NCBI RefSeq assembly: GCF_014202825.1
Contig: NZ_JACHHP010000001.1
Span: forward strand, 310,001-374,000
DNA length: 64,000 nt
DNA from: Chiayiivirga flava
GTDB taxonomy: Bacteria; Pseudomonadota; Gammaproteobacteria; Xanthomonadales; Xanthomonadaceae
Reading direction: 5' to 3'
Positions 56,020 through 64,000 of this stretch are shown piece after piece; the stretch's first letter is position 1, and each line of letters begins with the position of its first letter. The notes under the pieces are model-generated. The model worked only from the letters and a program-made list of their open reading frames with translations. It had not been told where the DNA came from and did not search any database. The position numbers were made by a program, and so were the translations under genes.

Positions 56020-57837
56020 TCAGTCCGCGACCGTCACGCGCTGCGCCGGCCCATCCTCGACGCTGCCGTCGCGCCCGTGCAGCCGCAGCGCGAGCCAGTG
56101 CTCGCCCGGCGCGGCATTCTGCACCTGCGCGAGAAAACCGACAGCGGGCTGCGACGGGTCGGTGGAGATGTCCCAGTACGCGGCCACGTGCGGCATCGGA
56201 ACGCCGTAGCGGCCCTGCGACACCGCGGTGCCATCGAGCAGCACCTCGACGTGGGCAATGCCGACGCCGTCCTTGAAGGCCCAGCCGTGCAGGTCGAACG
56301 TGCGCGGCACGGTGGCGCCGGCGGCCGGCGCGTCGATCCACGCGAGCGCGGGGGTGACGCACGCGCCGGTGCGCGCGCCGGCCGCAAGATCGAAGCGGAG
56401 AAAGCGCTTGCGACCGTGGTCGACACTGAGTGCCGACGGCATCGACAGCGATCCCAGCAATTCGCAGCGGGCGTGGTAGTGCGCGAGCCGTTGCGGCAAC
56501 GGCAGCGCGCTGTCTTCGAGCACGTAGGTCCAGGCCTGTGCGCGCAGCGCGGCGGTCTCCGGCGTCGCATTCCACAGTGCGAGCTGCGCGGCGCGGCCGT
56601 GCTTGTGGTTGAGCGGGTGGTCGAGGATCGCGATGCCGGGCGTGCGAGACGCAAACGCGAGCTGCGCGCCGAGCATGAAATTGTCGGCCAGCAGCGGTGC
56701 GTCGACCGCGCGCACATGCGCCGCCACCGCATCCCAACCGGCGAAGTTGTCCGGGTACCAGCGGCTGTCGGCGAACTGCGCGCGCCAGGCCGGCGTCGCG
56801 GCCACCGTCGCGTAGGCGAACGTGCCGGCCAGAAGCATCGCCGTGCTCGCGTGGACGGCGATGCGCCATCCGCGCCGCCAGCGCGCAATGGCCATCGGCG
56901 CGACCGCCAGCAGCGGCAGCCATGCCTGCAGCAGCCAGTGGAAACTGACCCGTTCGCGGTCTGCGACGAAGGCCAGTGCGAAGTAGACCAGCACCGGCAC
57001 GCCCGCTGTGGCGACGACGAGCGCCCACGGCCCGTCCGCGCCTGCCCGCCAGCGACGCCAGGCGAGCGCGAATGCCGCGGCAAACGCGGCAAGCAGCAGC
57101 GGTCCGACAATCACGAGCTGCCCGACCACGAACCCGAAGCCGCCCGCATGCAAGGTCCACGGATGCCGGTCATGCAACTGGAACGCGAATCCCGCATTCG
57201 CATGCGCAAGATTCCAGTGCAGCAGCGGCCACCAGGCCAACGCGCCGAGCGCGAGCACGGCCCACACGCGCGCATCGCGCAGCAACGAGCGCCCGGGCGC
57301 ATCGACAAGCAGCCCGAGCAGACCCGCGAGCAGCAGCAACACGAAGCGGTAGTGCGACAGCGCACCGACGACAAGACCCAGCGCGAGCAAGGCCAGCGCC
57401 GGCAGCGCCACACGCTCGCGCAGCGACGCCGCGCCCATCAGGCACAACAGCGCGGCGAGCGTGAGCGGGGTGTCCGGCAGCGCGAGGAAGCCCAGGCCGC
57501 CGAGCAGCGGCAACAACAGGGCGAGCAGGCCCGCACGCCAGCCGATCCCGGGACCGAACCGGCCTGCAGCAAACCGGACCAGCAGCCACGGCACCAGCAT
57601 CCCGATCGCAAGAAATGGCCAGCGCACGCCGAGCGGCGTGTCCCCGCCGACGGTCGTGCCGAGCCGGATCAGCCCCGCGGTCAGCGCCGGGAGATCGGAA
57701 TAGGCCCACGCCGGATGCTCGCTTTCGAGCCAGTACCACGCCTCGTCGCCGAACAGCGGCAGGCGCGCGGCGATCCACAGCTTGAGACCCAGCAGCAGCG
57801 CCCAGAGGAACCAGAATGCGCGACGGGCTGTCAGCAC
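56020..57837 (-). CDS. GT39-type membrane glycosyltransferase with C-terminal Ig-like domain
   Basis: A 605-residue protein. The N-terminal acidic loop motif GDEAWYWLESEHPAWAYSDLP is typical of ArnT/GT39 enzymes that use lipid-linked sugars. About 11 helices follow up to residue 320, then a periplasmic part. The last 110 residues (WIDAPAAGATVPRTFDLHGWAFKDGVGIAHVEVLLDG) form a beta-sandwich domain not present in ArnT. The start is GTG. It stands alone; acceptor and sugar are unknown. Confidence 0.85.
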   Translation of the reverse strand: MLTARRAFWFLWALLLGLKLWIAARLPLFGDEAWYWLESEHPAWAYSDLPALTAGLIRLGTTVGGDTPLGVRWPFLAIGMLVPWLLVRFAAGRFGPGIGWRAGLLALLLPLLGGLGFLALPDTPLTLAALLCLMGAASLRERVALPALALLALGLVVGALSHYRFVLLLLAGLLGLLVDAPGRSLLRDARVWAVLALGALAWWPLLHWNLAHANAGFAFQLHDRHPWTLHAGGFGFVVGQLVIVGPLLLAAFAAAFALAWRRWRAGADGPWALVVATAGVPVLVYFALAFVADRERVSFHWLLQAWLPLLAVAPMAIARWRRGWRIAVHASTAMLLAGTFAYATVAATPAWRAQFADSRWYPDNFAGWDAVAAHVRAVDAPLLADNFMLGAQLAFASRTPGIAILDHPLNHKHGRAAQLALWNATPETAALRAQAWTYVLEDSALPLPQRLAHYHARCELLGSLSMPSALSVDHGRKRFLRFDLAAGARTGACVTPALAWIDAPAAGATVPRTFDLHGWAFKDGVGIAHVEVLLDGTAVSQGRYGVPMPHVAAYWDISTDPSQPAVGFLAQVQNAAPGEHWLALRLHGRDGSVEDGPAQRVTVAD

Positions 57838-57902
57838 CCCGGCGCTTCCGCCCGCGCAACGCGGCTACACTTCGATACAGACACGCACACCGCCGAGGTC
57901 CG

Positions 57903-58856
57903 ATGGATACGCCAGAGACGAACGCCGCGATCCTAACGCAAGCGCAGCGCGACTCGCTCGATCGCGCCATCGCGCAGGTCAACGGCCTCGTGCTCGGCAA
58001 ACCGCGCGAAATCGATCTGGCCTTCGCCTGCGTGCTGGCCGGCGGGCACCTGCTGCTCGAAGACCTGCCGGGTCTGGGCAAGACCACGCTCGCGCGCGCG
58101 CTCGCCGCGACCCTGGGCATGAGCTTCCAGCGCATGCAGTTCACCGCCGATCTGCTGCCCTCGGACATCCTCGGCGTCTCGATCTACGAACAGGACAGCC
58201 ACGCCTTCCGCTTCCATCCGGGACCGGTGTTCACCCAGCTGCTGCTGGCCGACGAAATCAACCGCGCGCCGCCACGCACGCAATCGGCGCTGCTCGAAGC
58301 GATGGCCGAGCACCAGGTCACCATCGACGGCATCTGCCACACGTTGCCGAACCCGTTCTTCGTCATCGCCACGCAGAATCCGGTGGATCTGGCCGGGACC
58401 TTCCCGCTGCCCGACTCGCAGCTCGACCGTTTCCTGCTGCGCCTGAGCCTGGGCTATCCGGACGCGAAATCCGAACACGAGATGCTGCTCGGCGCCGACC
58501 GGCGCGATCTCATCGCGCACAGCATGCCGCTGCTCGGCGCCGACGATGTGCTGAAGCTGCGCGATGCGGCGACCCACGTCCACACCAGCGACGCGCTCGT
58601 GGCCTACGTGCAGGCGCTGCTTGCGGAGAGCCGCCGCCACCCGCAGGTGCGCGTGGGCCTCTCGCCGCGCGCCGGCCTTGCGCTGCTGCACGTGGCCCGT
58701 GCGCTGGCGCTGCTGCGCGGGCGCGATCACGCGCTGCCCGAGGACGTGCAGGCGCTGTTCGAGGAAGTGGCGGCGCACCGTCTCGTGCCGCAGGGCGAGA
58801 TCAGCGACCGCAATACGCTTGCGCGGACCGTGCTGCACGCCGTGGCGGTGGACTGA
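57903..58856 (+). CDS. MoxR family AAA ATPase
   Basis: A 317-residue AAA+ ATPase with Walker A DLPGLGKTT (54-62), Walker B LLADEINRAPP, and sensor ATQNPVDLAGTFPLPDSQLDRF. MoxR proteins act as chaperones for complex assembly, usually with DUF58 and transglutaminase-type partners, as encoded downstream. The ATG at 57903 lies 65 bases from the divergent GT39 gene. Confidence 0.95.
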   Translation: MDTPETNAAILTQAQRDSLDRAIAQVNGLVLGKPREIDLAFACVLAGGHLLLEDLPGLGKTTLARALAATLGMSFQRMQFTADLLPSDILGVSIYEQDSHAFRFHPGPVFTQLLLADEINRAPPRTQSALLEAMAEHQVTIDGICHTLPNPFFVIATQNPVDLAGTFPLPDSQLDRFLLRLSLGYPDAKSEHEMLLGADRRDLIAHSMPLLGADDVLKLRDAATHVHTSDALVAYVQALLAESRRHPQVRVGLSPRAGLALLHVARALALLRGRDHALPEDVQALFEEVAAHRLVPQGEISDRNTLARTVLHAVAVD

Positions 58857-58860
58857 ACCG

Positions 58861-59838
58861 ATGCGTCTGCCGGCCGGCGTGCTCGCGTGGCAGGAACGCG
58901 CGCTGCGCACGGCCGAGCGGCGGCTGCCGGCGCTGACGCGGCACAAGCGCGTCGAGGCCCTGCCGATCGAACTCACGCGGCGCCGCATCTACGTGCTGCC
59001 GACAGGCTACGGCATCTTCTTCGGCCTGCTGATGGGCGCGATGACGATCGGCGCGCTCAACTACAACAACAATCCCGCGCTGATCCTGTGTTTCCTGCTG
59101 CTCTCGGCGGTGCACACCAGTCTGCTGCGCGGCTACCTGGGCCTGCGTGGACTGCGCCTGGAGGCGGTCGGCGCGGAACCGGTGCATGCGGGTGGAACCC
59201 AGGAGCTGCGGCTGCTGTTCGATGCGGCGCAGGCGCGCCGCAGGCTCGGCCTCGTGCTGGAACAGGGCGGCGTGCGCGTCGCGTTCGCGGTCGAACCCGG
59301 GCAGCGGACCGAGGTGCGCCTGCCGCGCCCCGCGCCCAGGCGCGGCCTGCAGCCGGTGGGCCGCATCAAGCTCGCCACGCGCCATCCGCTGGGTCTGTTC
59401 GTGGTGTGGAGCTGGCTGCACCCGGATGTCGAGACGTTGGTGTACCCCGCGCCGGAAGCGGCTGCGCCGCCGTTGCCGGGCAGCGGCGAACGCGGCCAGC
59501 CGCGCCGTCGGCGCGGCATGGACGAGGAGCCGCACAGCCTGCGCGACTACCGTCTGGGGGACCCGCTGCGTCTGATCGCGTGGAAACGCAGCGCACGCGC
59601 GCAACGCACGATGGTGCGCGAATACGAAACGCCGGCCGGCGCCGACGTGGTGCTCGACTGGCATCAGCTGGCCGGGATCGACAGCGAAACCCGGCTGCGC
59701 CGGCTGGCGCGCTGGATTCTCGATGCCGATCGTCACGCCACGCGTTCCACGCTCGTGCTCCCCGGCGCGCGCATCGGGCCCGGCAGCGGGCCGGCGCACA
59801 CGCACGCCTGCCTGCGCGCACTGGCACTGATGCCGTGA
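58861..59838 (+). CDS. DUF58 domain membrane protein
   Basis: A 325-residue protein with two N-terminal helices (GIFFGLLMGAMTIGAL and ALILCFLLLSAVHTSLL), a beta domain and the DUF58 core LRDYRLGDPLRLIAWKRSARAQRTMVREYE. The family is a partner of MoxR ATPases. It sits four bases downstream of moxR, and its end overlaps the transglutaminase start by GTGA. Confidence 0.92.
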   Translation: MRLPAGVLAWQERALRTAERRLPALTRHKRVEALPIELTRRRIYVLPTGYGIFFGLLMGAMTIGALNYNNNPALILCFLLLSAVHTSLLRGYLGLRGLRLEAVGAEPVHAGGTQELRLLFDAAQARRRLGLVLEQGGVRVAFAVEPGQRTEVRLPRPAPRRGLQPVGRIKLATRHPLGLFVVWSWLHPDVETLVYPAPEAAAPPLPGSGERGQPRRRRGMDEEPHSLRDYRLGDPLRLIAWKRSARAQRTMVREYETPAGADVVLDWHQLAGIDSETRLRRLARWILDADRHATRSTLVLPGARIGPGSGPAHTHACLRALALMP

Positions 59839-61808
59839 AGAACGCCGTCACCAGGAACGAGCTCGACCGCACCAGCTTCCTGTGGTGCGCCGCAGCCGTG
59901 GTCGCGGCGCTGCTGCCGGTGCTGCCCGCCCTCCCGGCCTGGCTCACCGGCGCCCTGCTGGCCGTCGCGGGCCTCGGCATCGGCTACGGCTGGCTGCAGC
60001 GCCGCCTCAACGCGTGGGTGCGCCTGCCGCTCACGCTCGGGCTCGCGGCGCTCACGCTGTTTGCCTACAACTTCCGCTTCGGCCGCGACACCGGCGCCGC
60101 GCTGCTCGCCACCATGCTCGCGCTCAAGCTGCTCGAAACCCGCAGCGTGCGCGACGCACGCAGCGTGTTGAGCTTTGCGCTGTTCGCGATCATGGCCGGC
60201 TTCCTGCACGATCAGGGCCCGCAGACCCTGCTGCTGGCACTGGTGGCCACGGTGCTCGTGCTCTCGGCGCTGGCGCGTATTGCCGATGTCGACCTGCCCG
60301 GCGGGCCGCGCAATGCGTCGGTCGCGCTGCGACCGCGGCTGATCGCCACTGCAACACTACTCGCCCTGTCGCTGCCGCTGGCCGCGGTCGCGTTCTTTCT
60401 GTTCCCGCGCCTGGGGTCGCCGATGTGGGGCGTGCCGGAAAACGTCGCCGAGGCGCGCACCGGCCTGAGCAACGAAATGGCGCCGGGCGACATCGCCAAT
60501 CTCTTCATCGACGACAGTCCGGTGCTGCGCGTGGCCTTCGACGGCCCGATGCCGACGCCGAACGCGCTCTACTGGCGCGGCCCGGTGCTCGGCCGTTTCG
60601 ACGGCCGCACCTGGCGGCGCTGGGACGGCGAGTCGTATCTCGACCCGGTGGTGGTCGAAACCACGGAGGACCTGCTGGCGTACGAGGTCACGCAGGAACC
60701 GACCGACCGCCGCTACATGATCGGCCTGGATCTGCCGCTGGTGGTGCCCGACGGTGCGCGCGTCGGGCCCGACCGCTCGGTGCTGTCGCAACGCAGGCTT
60801 ACGGACGTGACGCGCTTCCGCATGCAGTCGGCGCTGCGTTACCGCTTCGAACCCGATCTGCGCCGGATCTACCGCGACCAGGCCCTGGAACTGCCGGCCA
60901 ACTTCAACCCGCGCACGCGTGCGCTGATCGACGAATGGCGCGCGACCGACCCCGCGCCCGAAGCGCTGATCGAACGCTCGCTGCAATGGTTCAACCGCGA
61001 GTTCACCTACAACCTGATCTCGCCCCTGCTCGGGCGCCACAGCGTCGACGAATTCCTGTTCGACACGAAAACGGGCTATTGCGAACACTTCGCGTCGTCG
61101 TTCGCGGTGATGATGCGCATGGCCGGCGTGCCGGCCCGCGTGGTGACCGGCTACCAGGGCGGCTACGCCAACGATTTCGGCGACTACATCGTGGTGCGCC
61201 AGTCCGATGCCCACGCCTGGACCGAAGTCTGGCTCGAGGGACGGGGCTGGGTGCGGATCGATCCCACCAGCGCGGTGGCGCCCGAACGGATCGAGCGCGG
61301 CGACAGCGGCTACGACCAGCCCGACAGCCTGCTCGGTCGCCTCGGCAAGCCGCTGTTCGATGCCTACGACTTCGTGCGGCGCGGCTGGAACGATCTGGTG
61401 CTCGGCTTCAATGCCGCACGTCAGCGCAGCCTGCTGCAGCCGTTCGGCCTGGATGCGGCGGACTGGCCGCAACTGGGCGCCGTGCTGGGCGTGGCGGTGG
61501 CGGCAATCATGGCGCTGACCTTCGTGCTGCTGCTGCGCACGCCGCGCGGGCCGCGCGATCCGCTGCGCGACGCCCATGCGCGCTTCGTCGCCCGCCTCGG
61601 CCGGGCCGGCGTTCCCAAACTCGCACACGAACCGGCGCAGACCCACGCCGAGCGCGCCGCAATGGCGCTGCCGCACAGCGCCGACACCATTCGTTCGCTC
61701 AGTCGGCGTTACGTCCGGCGGCGTTACGCTCGCGTTCCTGAGGACGCGGCCGCCGACCGGGCCTTGTGCGACGACCTGCGCCGCTTCCGCGTCCGCCCTT
61801 CCGGCTGA
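59835..61808 (+). CDS. TgpA-type membrane transglutaminase-like protein
   Basis: A 657-residue protein. Five to six N-terminal helices (1-195) are followed by a periplasmic transglutaminase-like domain with the triad C416 (TGYCEHFASSF), H460 (SDAHAWTEVW) and D476 (RIDPT), then another helix and a C-terminal DUF4129-like cytoplasmic tail. TgpA is essential in Pseudomonas aeruginosa and probably acts in cell-envelope processes. It is the third gene of the MoxR operon; the GTG start overlaps the DUF58 stop. Confidence 0.93.
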   Translation: MKNAVTRNELDRTSFLWCAAAVVAALLPVLPALPAWLTGALLAVAGLGIGYGWLQRRLNAWVRLPLTLGLAALTLFAYNFRFGRDTGAALLATMLALKLLETRSVRDARSVLSFALFAIMAGFLHDQGPQTLLLALVATVLVLSALARIADVDLPGGPRNASVALRPRLIATATLLALSLPLAAVAFFLFPRLGSPMWGVPENVAEARTGLSNEMAPGDIANLFIDDSPVLRVAFDGPMPTPNALYWRGPVLGRFDGRTWRRWDGESYLDPVVVETTEDLLAYEVTQEPTDRRYMIGLDLPLVVPDGARVGPDRSVLSQRRLTDVTRFRMQSALRYRFEPDLRRIYRDQALELPANFNPRTRALIDEWRATDPAPEALIERSLQWFNREFTYNLISPLLGRHSVDEFLFDTKTGYCEHFASSFAVMMRMAGVPARVVTGYQGGYANDFGDYIVVRQSDAHAWTEVWLEGRGWVRIDPTSAVAPERIERGDSGYDQPDSLLGRLGKPLFDAYDFVRRGWNDLVLGFNAARQRSLLQPFGLDAADWPQLGAVLGVAVAAIMALTFVLLLRTPRGPRDPLRDAHARFVARLGRAGVPKLAHEPAQTHAERAAMALPHSADTIRSLSRRYVRRRYARVPEDAAADRALCDDLRRFRVRPSG

Positions 61809-61828
61809 ACCCTTCGGAGATTGCTGCG

Positions 61829-62386
61829 ATGACCGTCAAGACACCCGTCCTGCTCTGCGTCGCGGCCGTGCTGGCAGGCTGCGCGACTGCGCCCAGGCCG
61901 CTGCGCGGCGAGTTCGCGCCGCTGGTGCCGCTGCAGGCCAGCGAGGCGCAGGCCACCGGAGACGCGGTGCGCTGGGGTGGACGCATCGTGTCGGTGACCC
62001 CGGACGAGCGCGCCACCTGCTTCGAGATCCTCGGTCGCGACCTCGGCGACACCGCGCGGCCCACCCGCGTCGCGGACGAAAGCAACGGCCGCTTCCTCGC
62101 CTGCCGCGCAGGATTCTACGACCCCGCCATCTTCACCTCCGAACGCGACGTCACGGTCACCGGCCGCATCGAAGGCTACGAACTGCGGCCGATCGGCGAC
62201 TACGAATACCGCTATCCGCGCGTGGCCGCCGACGTGATCTACCTGTGGCCGGAACGCACCGAATACCGCTACGACCCCTATCCGGTCTCGTTCTGGCCGA
62301 TGTACCGGCCGTACTTCTGGGGCGGCTACTACCGTCCGGTGCGTGTGCCGTACCGGCAGCCGGCGGAGGCGCCGTCCAAGCCGTGA
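61829..62386 (+). CDS. Slp family outer-membrane lipoprotein
   Basis: A 185-residue lipoprotein: lipobox LAGC with C18, then the Slp pattern VRWGGRIVSVTPDERATCFEILGRDL and VTVTGRIEGYELRPIGDYEYRYPRVAADVIYLWPE, and an aromatic, Tyr/Trp-rich C-terminus. Slp proteins are starvation- or stationary-phase outer-membrane lipoproteins. It follows the MoxR operon by 20 bases, so co-expression is plausible. Confidence 0.88.
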   Translation: MTVKTPVLLCVAAVLAGCATAPRPLRGEFAPLVPLQASEAQATGDAVRWGGRIVSVTPDERATCFEILGRDLGDTARPTRVADESNGRFLACRAGFYDPAIFTSERDVTVTGRIEGYELRPIGDYEYRYPRVAADVIYLWPERTEYRYDPYPVSFWPMYRPYFWGGYYRPVRVPYRQPAEAPSKP

Positions 62387-62549
62387 GGCTCTGAGCCGGT
62401 CGCATCGCGCTTATCGCTTGGTGAAGCGCGGATCGCGGCGCGCGATCACAGATGGGGGACGATCCGTACTCGCCGTCGGCCACGAGCGCGCGCACAACGT
62501 CGACCGGGAACACATCGCGCCGGGCCGGATTACTCGACGCGGACCGGGA

Positions 62550-63512
62550 TCACTCGATGTCCGCGACGAACCCGCCCGCCACGCCGCGCACGGCCACCGC
62601 CACGGCGTCGTGCGGATGCAGGCTCTCCAGGTGCGCGGCGCGAATCCAGTAGTCCGCCACCGACGTCTCGGCCTCCAGCGCCGCGCGGATCCGGCGCGCG
62701 GCGTCCTCGCAGTACATCGGATTTTCGCCGTTGAGGCGCGCGAATTCCTGTTCGTCGATGCGCTTGACTGCCGCCTGCACGGGCGTCATCAGCGCGGCCT
62801 CCACCGTGTCGACGAGCGCCACCAGCGGCACCGCGCGCGCCTCGGGCGTCCAGCGCACCCGCACCGTGGCGAGCGAGCGCTGCGCATGCGGCGTGGCGCA
62901 GAGCGCGTCCTGCGCACCGAGCCATGCGGCAATCTCCGCGTTCGCCGCGGCCTCGTCGCGCATGCCGAAATCGCGCGCGTGGCGCTGCTGCACAAGCTGG
63001 CGCGCCAGCGCCGCCGACCCGGGGCACGTGCTCGAGTACAACACCTGCACCTCGGCCTCGATCCGCGTGGCATCGCCGTCGCGCTGCGCGTCGATCCGCA
63101 CCGGATACTGACGCCAGCCGTGCAGTCCGCTGAGCAGCGACGGCCGGCGCAGCGGCAGTTCGAACTGCAGCCGCAGGCGGGCGCGCGTCGAGAGCCCGGC
63201 GTGCGACTGCAGGAACGCGTCCAGCAGGCGCTCCAGGCTGGCGTGCGACACCGCCTCGGAGCCGAGGATGTCGTCGCAGGCGCGATACAGCCGCGACATG
63301 TGGATGCCGCGCGCGCCGGCGTCGGCAAGGTCCACGTACGCCGACACCTTGCCCGGCACCCGGAACGGCTCGCCGCCGGCATCGATGCGCAGCGGAAGTT
63401 CGATCGCATGCATGCCCACCCAGTGCAGCGCGCCGGCATGCAGGGAGCGCGAATCGGATACCACGTCGGCGAGTGCGGCGGACGGTGGCGCAAATGGCGG
63501 GGACTGGGTCAA
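62550..63512 (-). CDS. folE2: GTP cyclohydrolase FolE2 (type IB)
   Basis: A 320-residue GTP cyclohydrolase of the zinc-independent FolE2 type, which starts folate and related pterin biosynthesis. The metal or substrate Cys is in YSSTCPGSAALARQL, with flanking HMSRLYRACDD and PLVALVDTVEAALMTPVQAAVKRIDEQEFARLNGENPMYCEDAARR. No ATG fits the N-terminus, so I chose TTG at 63512 (MTQSPPFAPPSA); a GTG at 63605 would overlap the preceding gene. FolE2 lets the cell make folate under zinc limitation. Confidence 0.87.
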   Translation of the reverse strand: MTQSPPFAPPSAALADVVSDSRSLHAGALHWVGMHAIELPLRIDAGGEPFRVPGKVSAYVDLADAGARGIHMSRLYRACDDILGSEAVSHASLERLLDAFLQSHAGLSTRARLRLQFELPLRRPSLLSGLHGWRQYPVRIDAQRDGDATRIEAEVQVLYSSTCPGSAALARQLVQQRHARDFGMRDEAAANAEIAAWLGAQDALCATPHAQRSLATVRVRWTPEARAVPLVALVDTVEAALMTPVQAAVKRIDEQEFARLNGENPMYCEDAARRIRAALEAETSVADYWIRAAHLESLHPHDAVAVAVRGVAGGFVADIE

Positions 63513-63568
63513 GGCAGGACGACCGCGGTGCGTGGAGACATGGCAGGTGGGGCCCGACGGCAGTGCAT

Positions 63569-64000
63569 TCAACCGCCGCCACGCGCGGCGCGCCACGCGG
63601 TCCACAGCGCGTTCCAGCGCGACAGCTCCGCGCTCTCGGCGGCAGGGCGGGCCGCGATGGCCCGCAGGAGGCGGCCGTCGAATCGGCCGCGACAGCGCAG
63701 CATGGCGCTGCCGCCGACCCCATGCGGCAACGAGGTCTCGAGCGCGCGCGCGAAGTCGGCCAGCAGCGATGCGCCGGCGGCGTCGAGCGGCCGCGCGTCG
63801 AACGCCGCCGCGCGCCGGCCGTGGCGCGCGAGCAGCTGCAGCGGCACGACCGGCACGCGCGCGGCCCGACCGCGCAGCGCCGCGCGCAGCTGACGCAACA
63901 GCAGCCCCACCGACACCGCGGCGGCGGCGCCGTTCGACGGCGTGGCGGCGAAGAGCTGCGCGTCCAGGTCCACGATCGCTTCGGCGTAGGCCGTCCGCAC
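63569..64000 (-). CDS. C-terminal part of a protein resembling squalene/phytoene synthases
   Basis: The gene runs off the window's right edge; 143 C-terminal residues are visible. The order SVGLLLRQLRAALRGRAARVPVVPLQLLARHG resembles the C-terminal half of squalene/phytoene synthase family proteins (a helix that lines the second substrate site followed by a basic turn and LL-x-xHG). The aspartate-rich motifs would be upstream, outside the window, so this is a tentative call. It is 56 bases upstream of folE2 and on the same strand. Confidence 0.4.
   Translation of the reverse strand: MRTAYAEAIVDLDAQLFAATPSNGAAAAVSVGLLLRQLRAALRGRAARVPVVPLQLLARHGRRAAAFDARPLDAAGASLLADFARALETSLPHGVGGSAMLRCRGRFDGRLLRAIAARPAAESAELSRWNALWTAWRAARGGG

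Overview
The window is a very GC-rich (roughly 70% by eye), almost gap-free chromosomal segment. Gene content and order point to a gammaproteobacterium of the Xanthomonadales/Lysobacterales: an orn gene, a tgt-yajC-secD-secF block, a trmJ/suhB neighbourhood, ppsR/ppsA divergence, a folE2-type GTP cyclohydrolase, and above all a complete aryl-polyene (xanthomonadin-like) pigment cluster. No plasmid, phage or insertion-sequence genes were found. I cannot name a species.

Layout. 1-2.7 kb: the end of a DUF1800 gene and its DUF1501 Tat partner. 2.7-9.7 kb: mixed housekeeping and signalling genes (multidomain response regulator, MAPEG protein, xseA, LOG-family hydrolase, quinone-oxidoreductase-like protein, PilH-like regulator), with REP-like palindromes and a 30-bp tandem repeat between genes. 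9.9-14.7 kb: a translationally coupled pair, a small exported repeat protein and a large mosaic secreted M14 carboxypeptidase. 14.8-19.3 kb: SelO, two stress-type small proteins (CsbD, BON), a PAP2 phosphatase, a dimethylargininase-type hydrolase and a small exported protein.

19.4-35.6 kb: one minus-strand operon of 18 tightly packed genes, mostly with 4-base stop/start overlaps. It starts just after two tRNA genes (Glu, Ala). It encodes a complete type II polyketide system (two ketosynthases with Cys-His-His triads, a small chain-length-factor-like protein, ketoreductase, two dehydratase domains, two acyl carrier proteins, an AMP-ligase fused to a dehydratase), a MIO-type aromatic ammonia-lyase and a thioesterase for starter supply or release, and a flavin-dependent halogenase-like enzyme. 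It also has two acyltransferases and a glycosyltransferase for attachment to a lipid-like carrier, and an export set (MMPL pump, LolA-like carrier, DUF3261 lipoprotein). The inferred product is a membrane-anchored, possibly halogenated aryl polyene.

36-46 kb: DUF1249, ppsR/ppsA, an MscS channel, orn, a DUF2721 protein, a coupled PhnD-like binding protein plus GGDEF-EAL protein, and trmJ. 46-52.8 kb: suhB and the secF-secD-yajC-tgt-queA group, with a 30-nt inverted repeat that overlaps the end of queA. 52.9-56 kb: fabH, rpmF, yceD and a YceF-type Maf protein, without plsX or the rest of the fab operon. 56-62.4 kb: a membrane glycosyltransferase and a MoxR-DUF58-transglutaminase operon followed by an Slp-like lipoprotein. 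62.5-64 kb: folE2 and a truncated gene resembling squalene/phytoene synthases.
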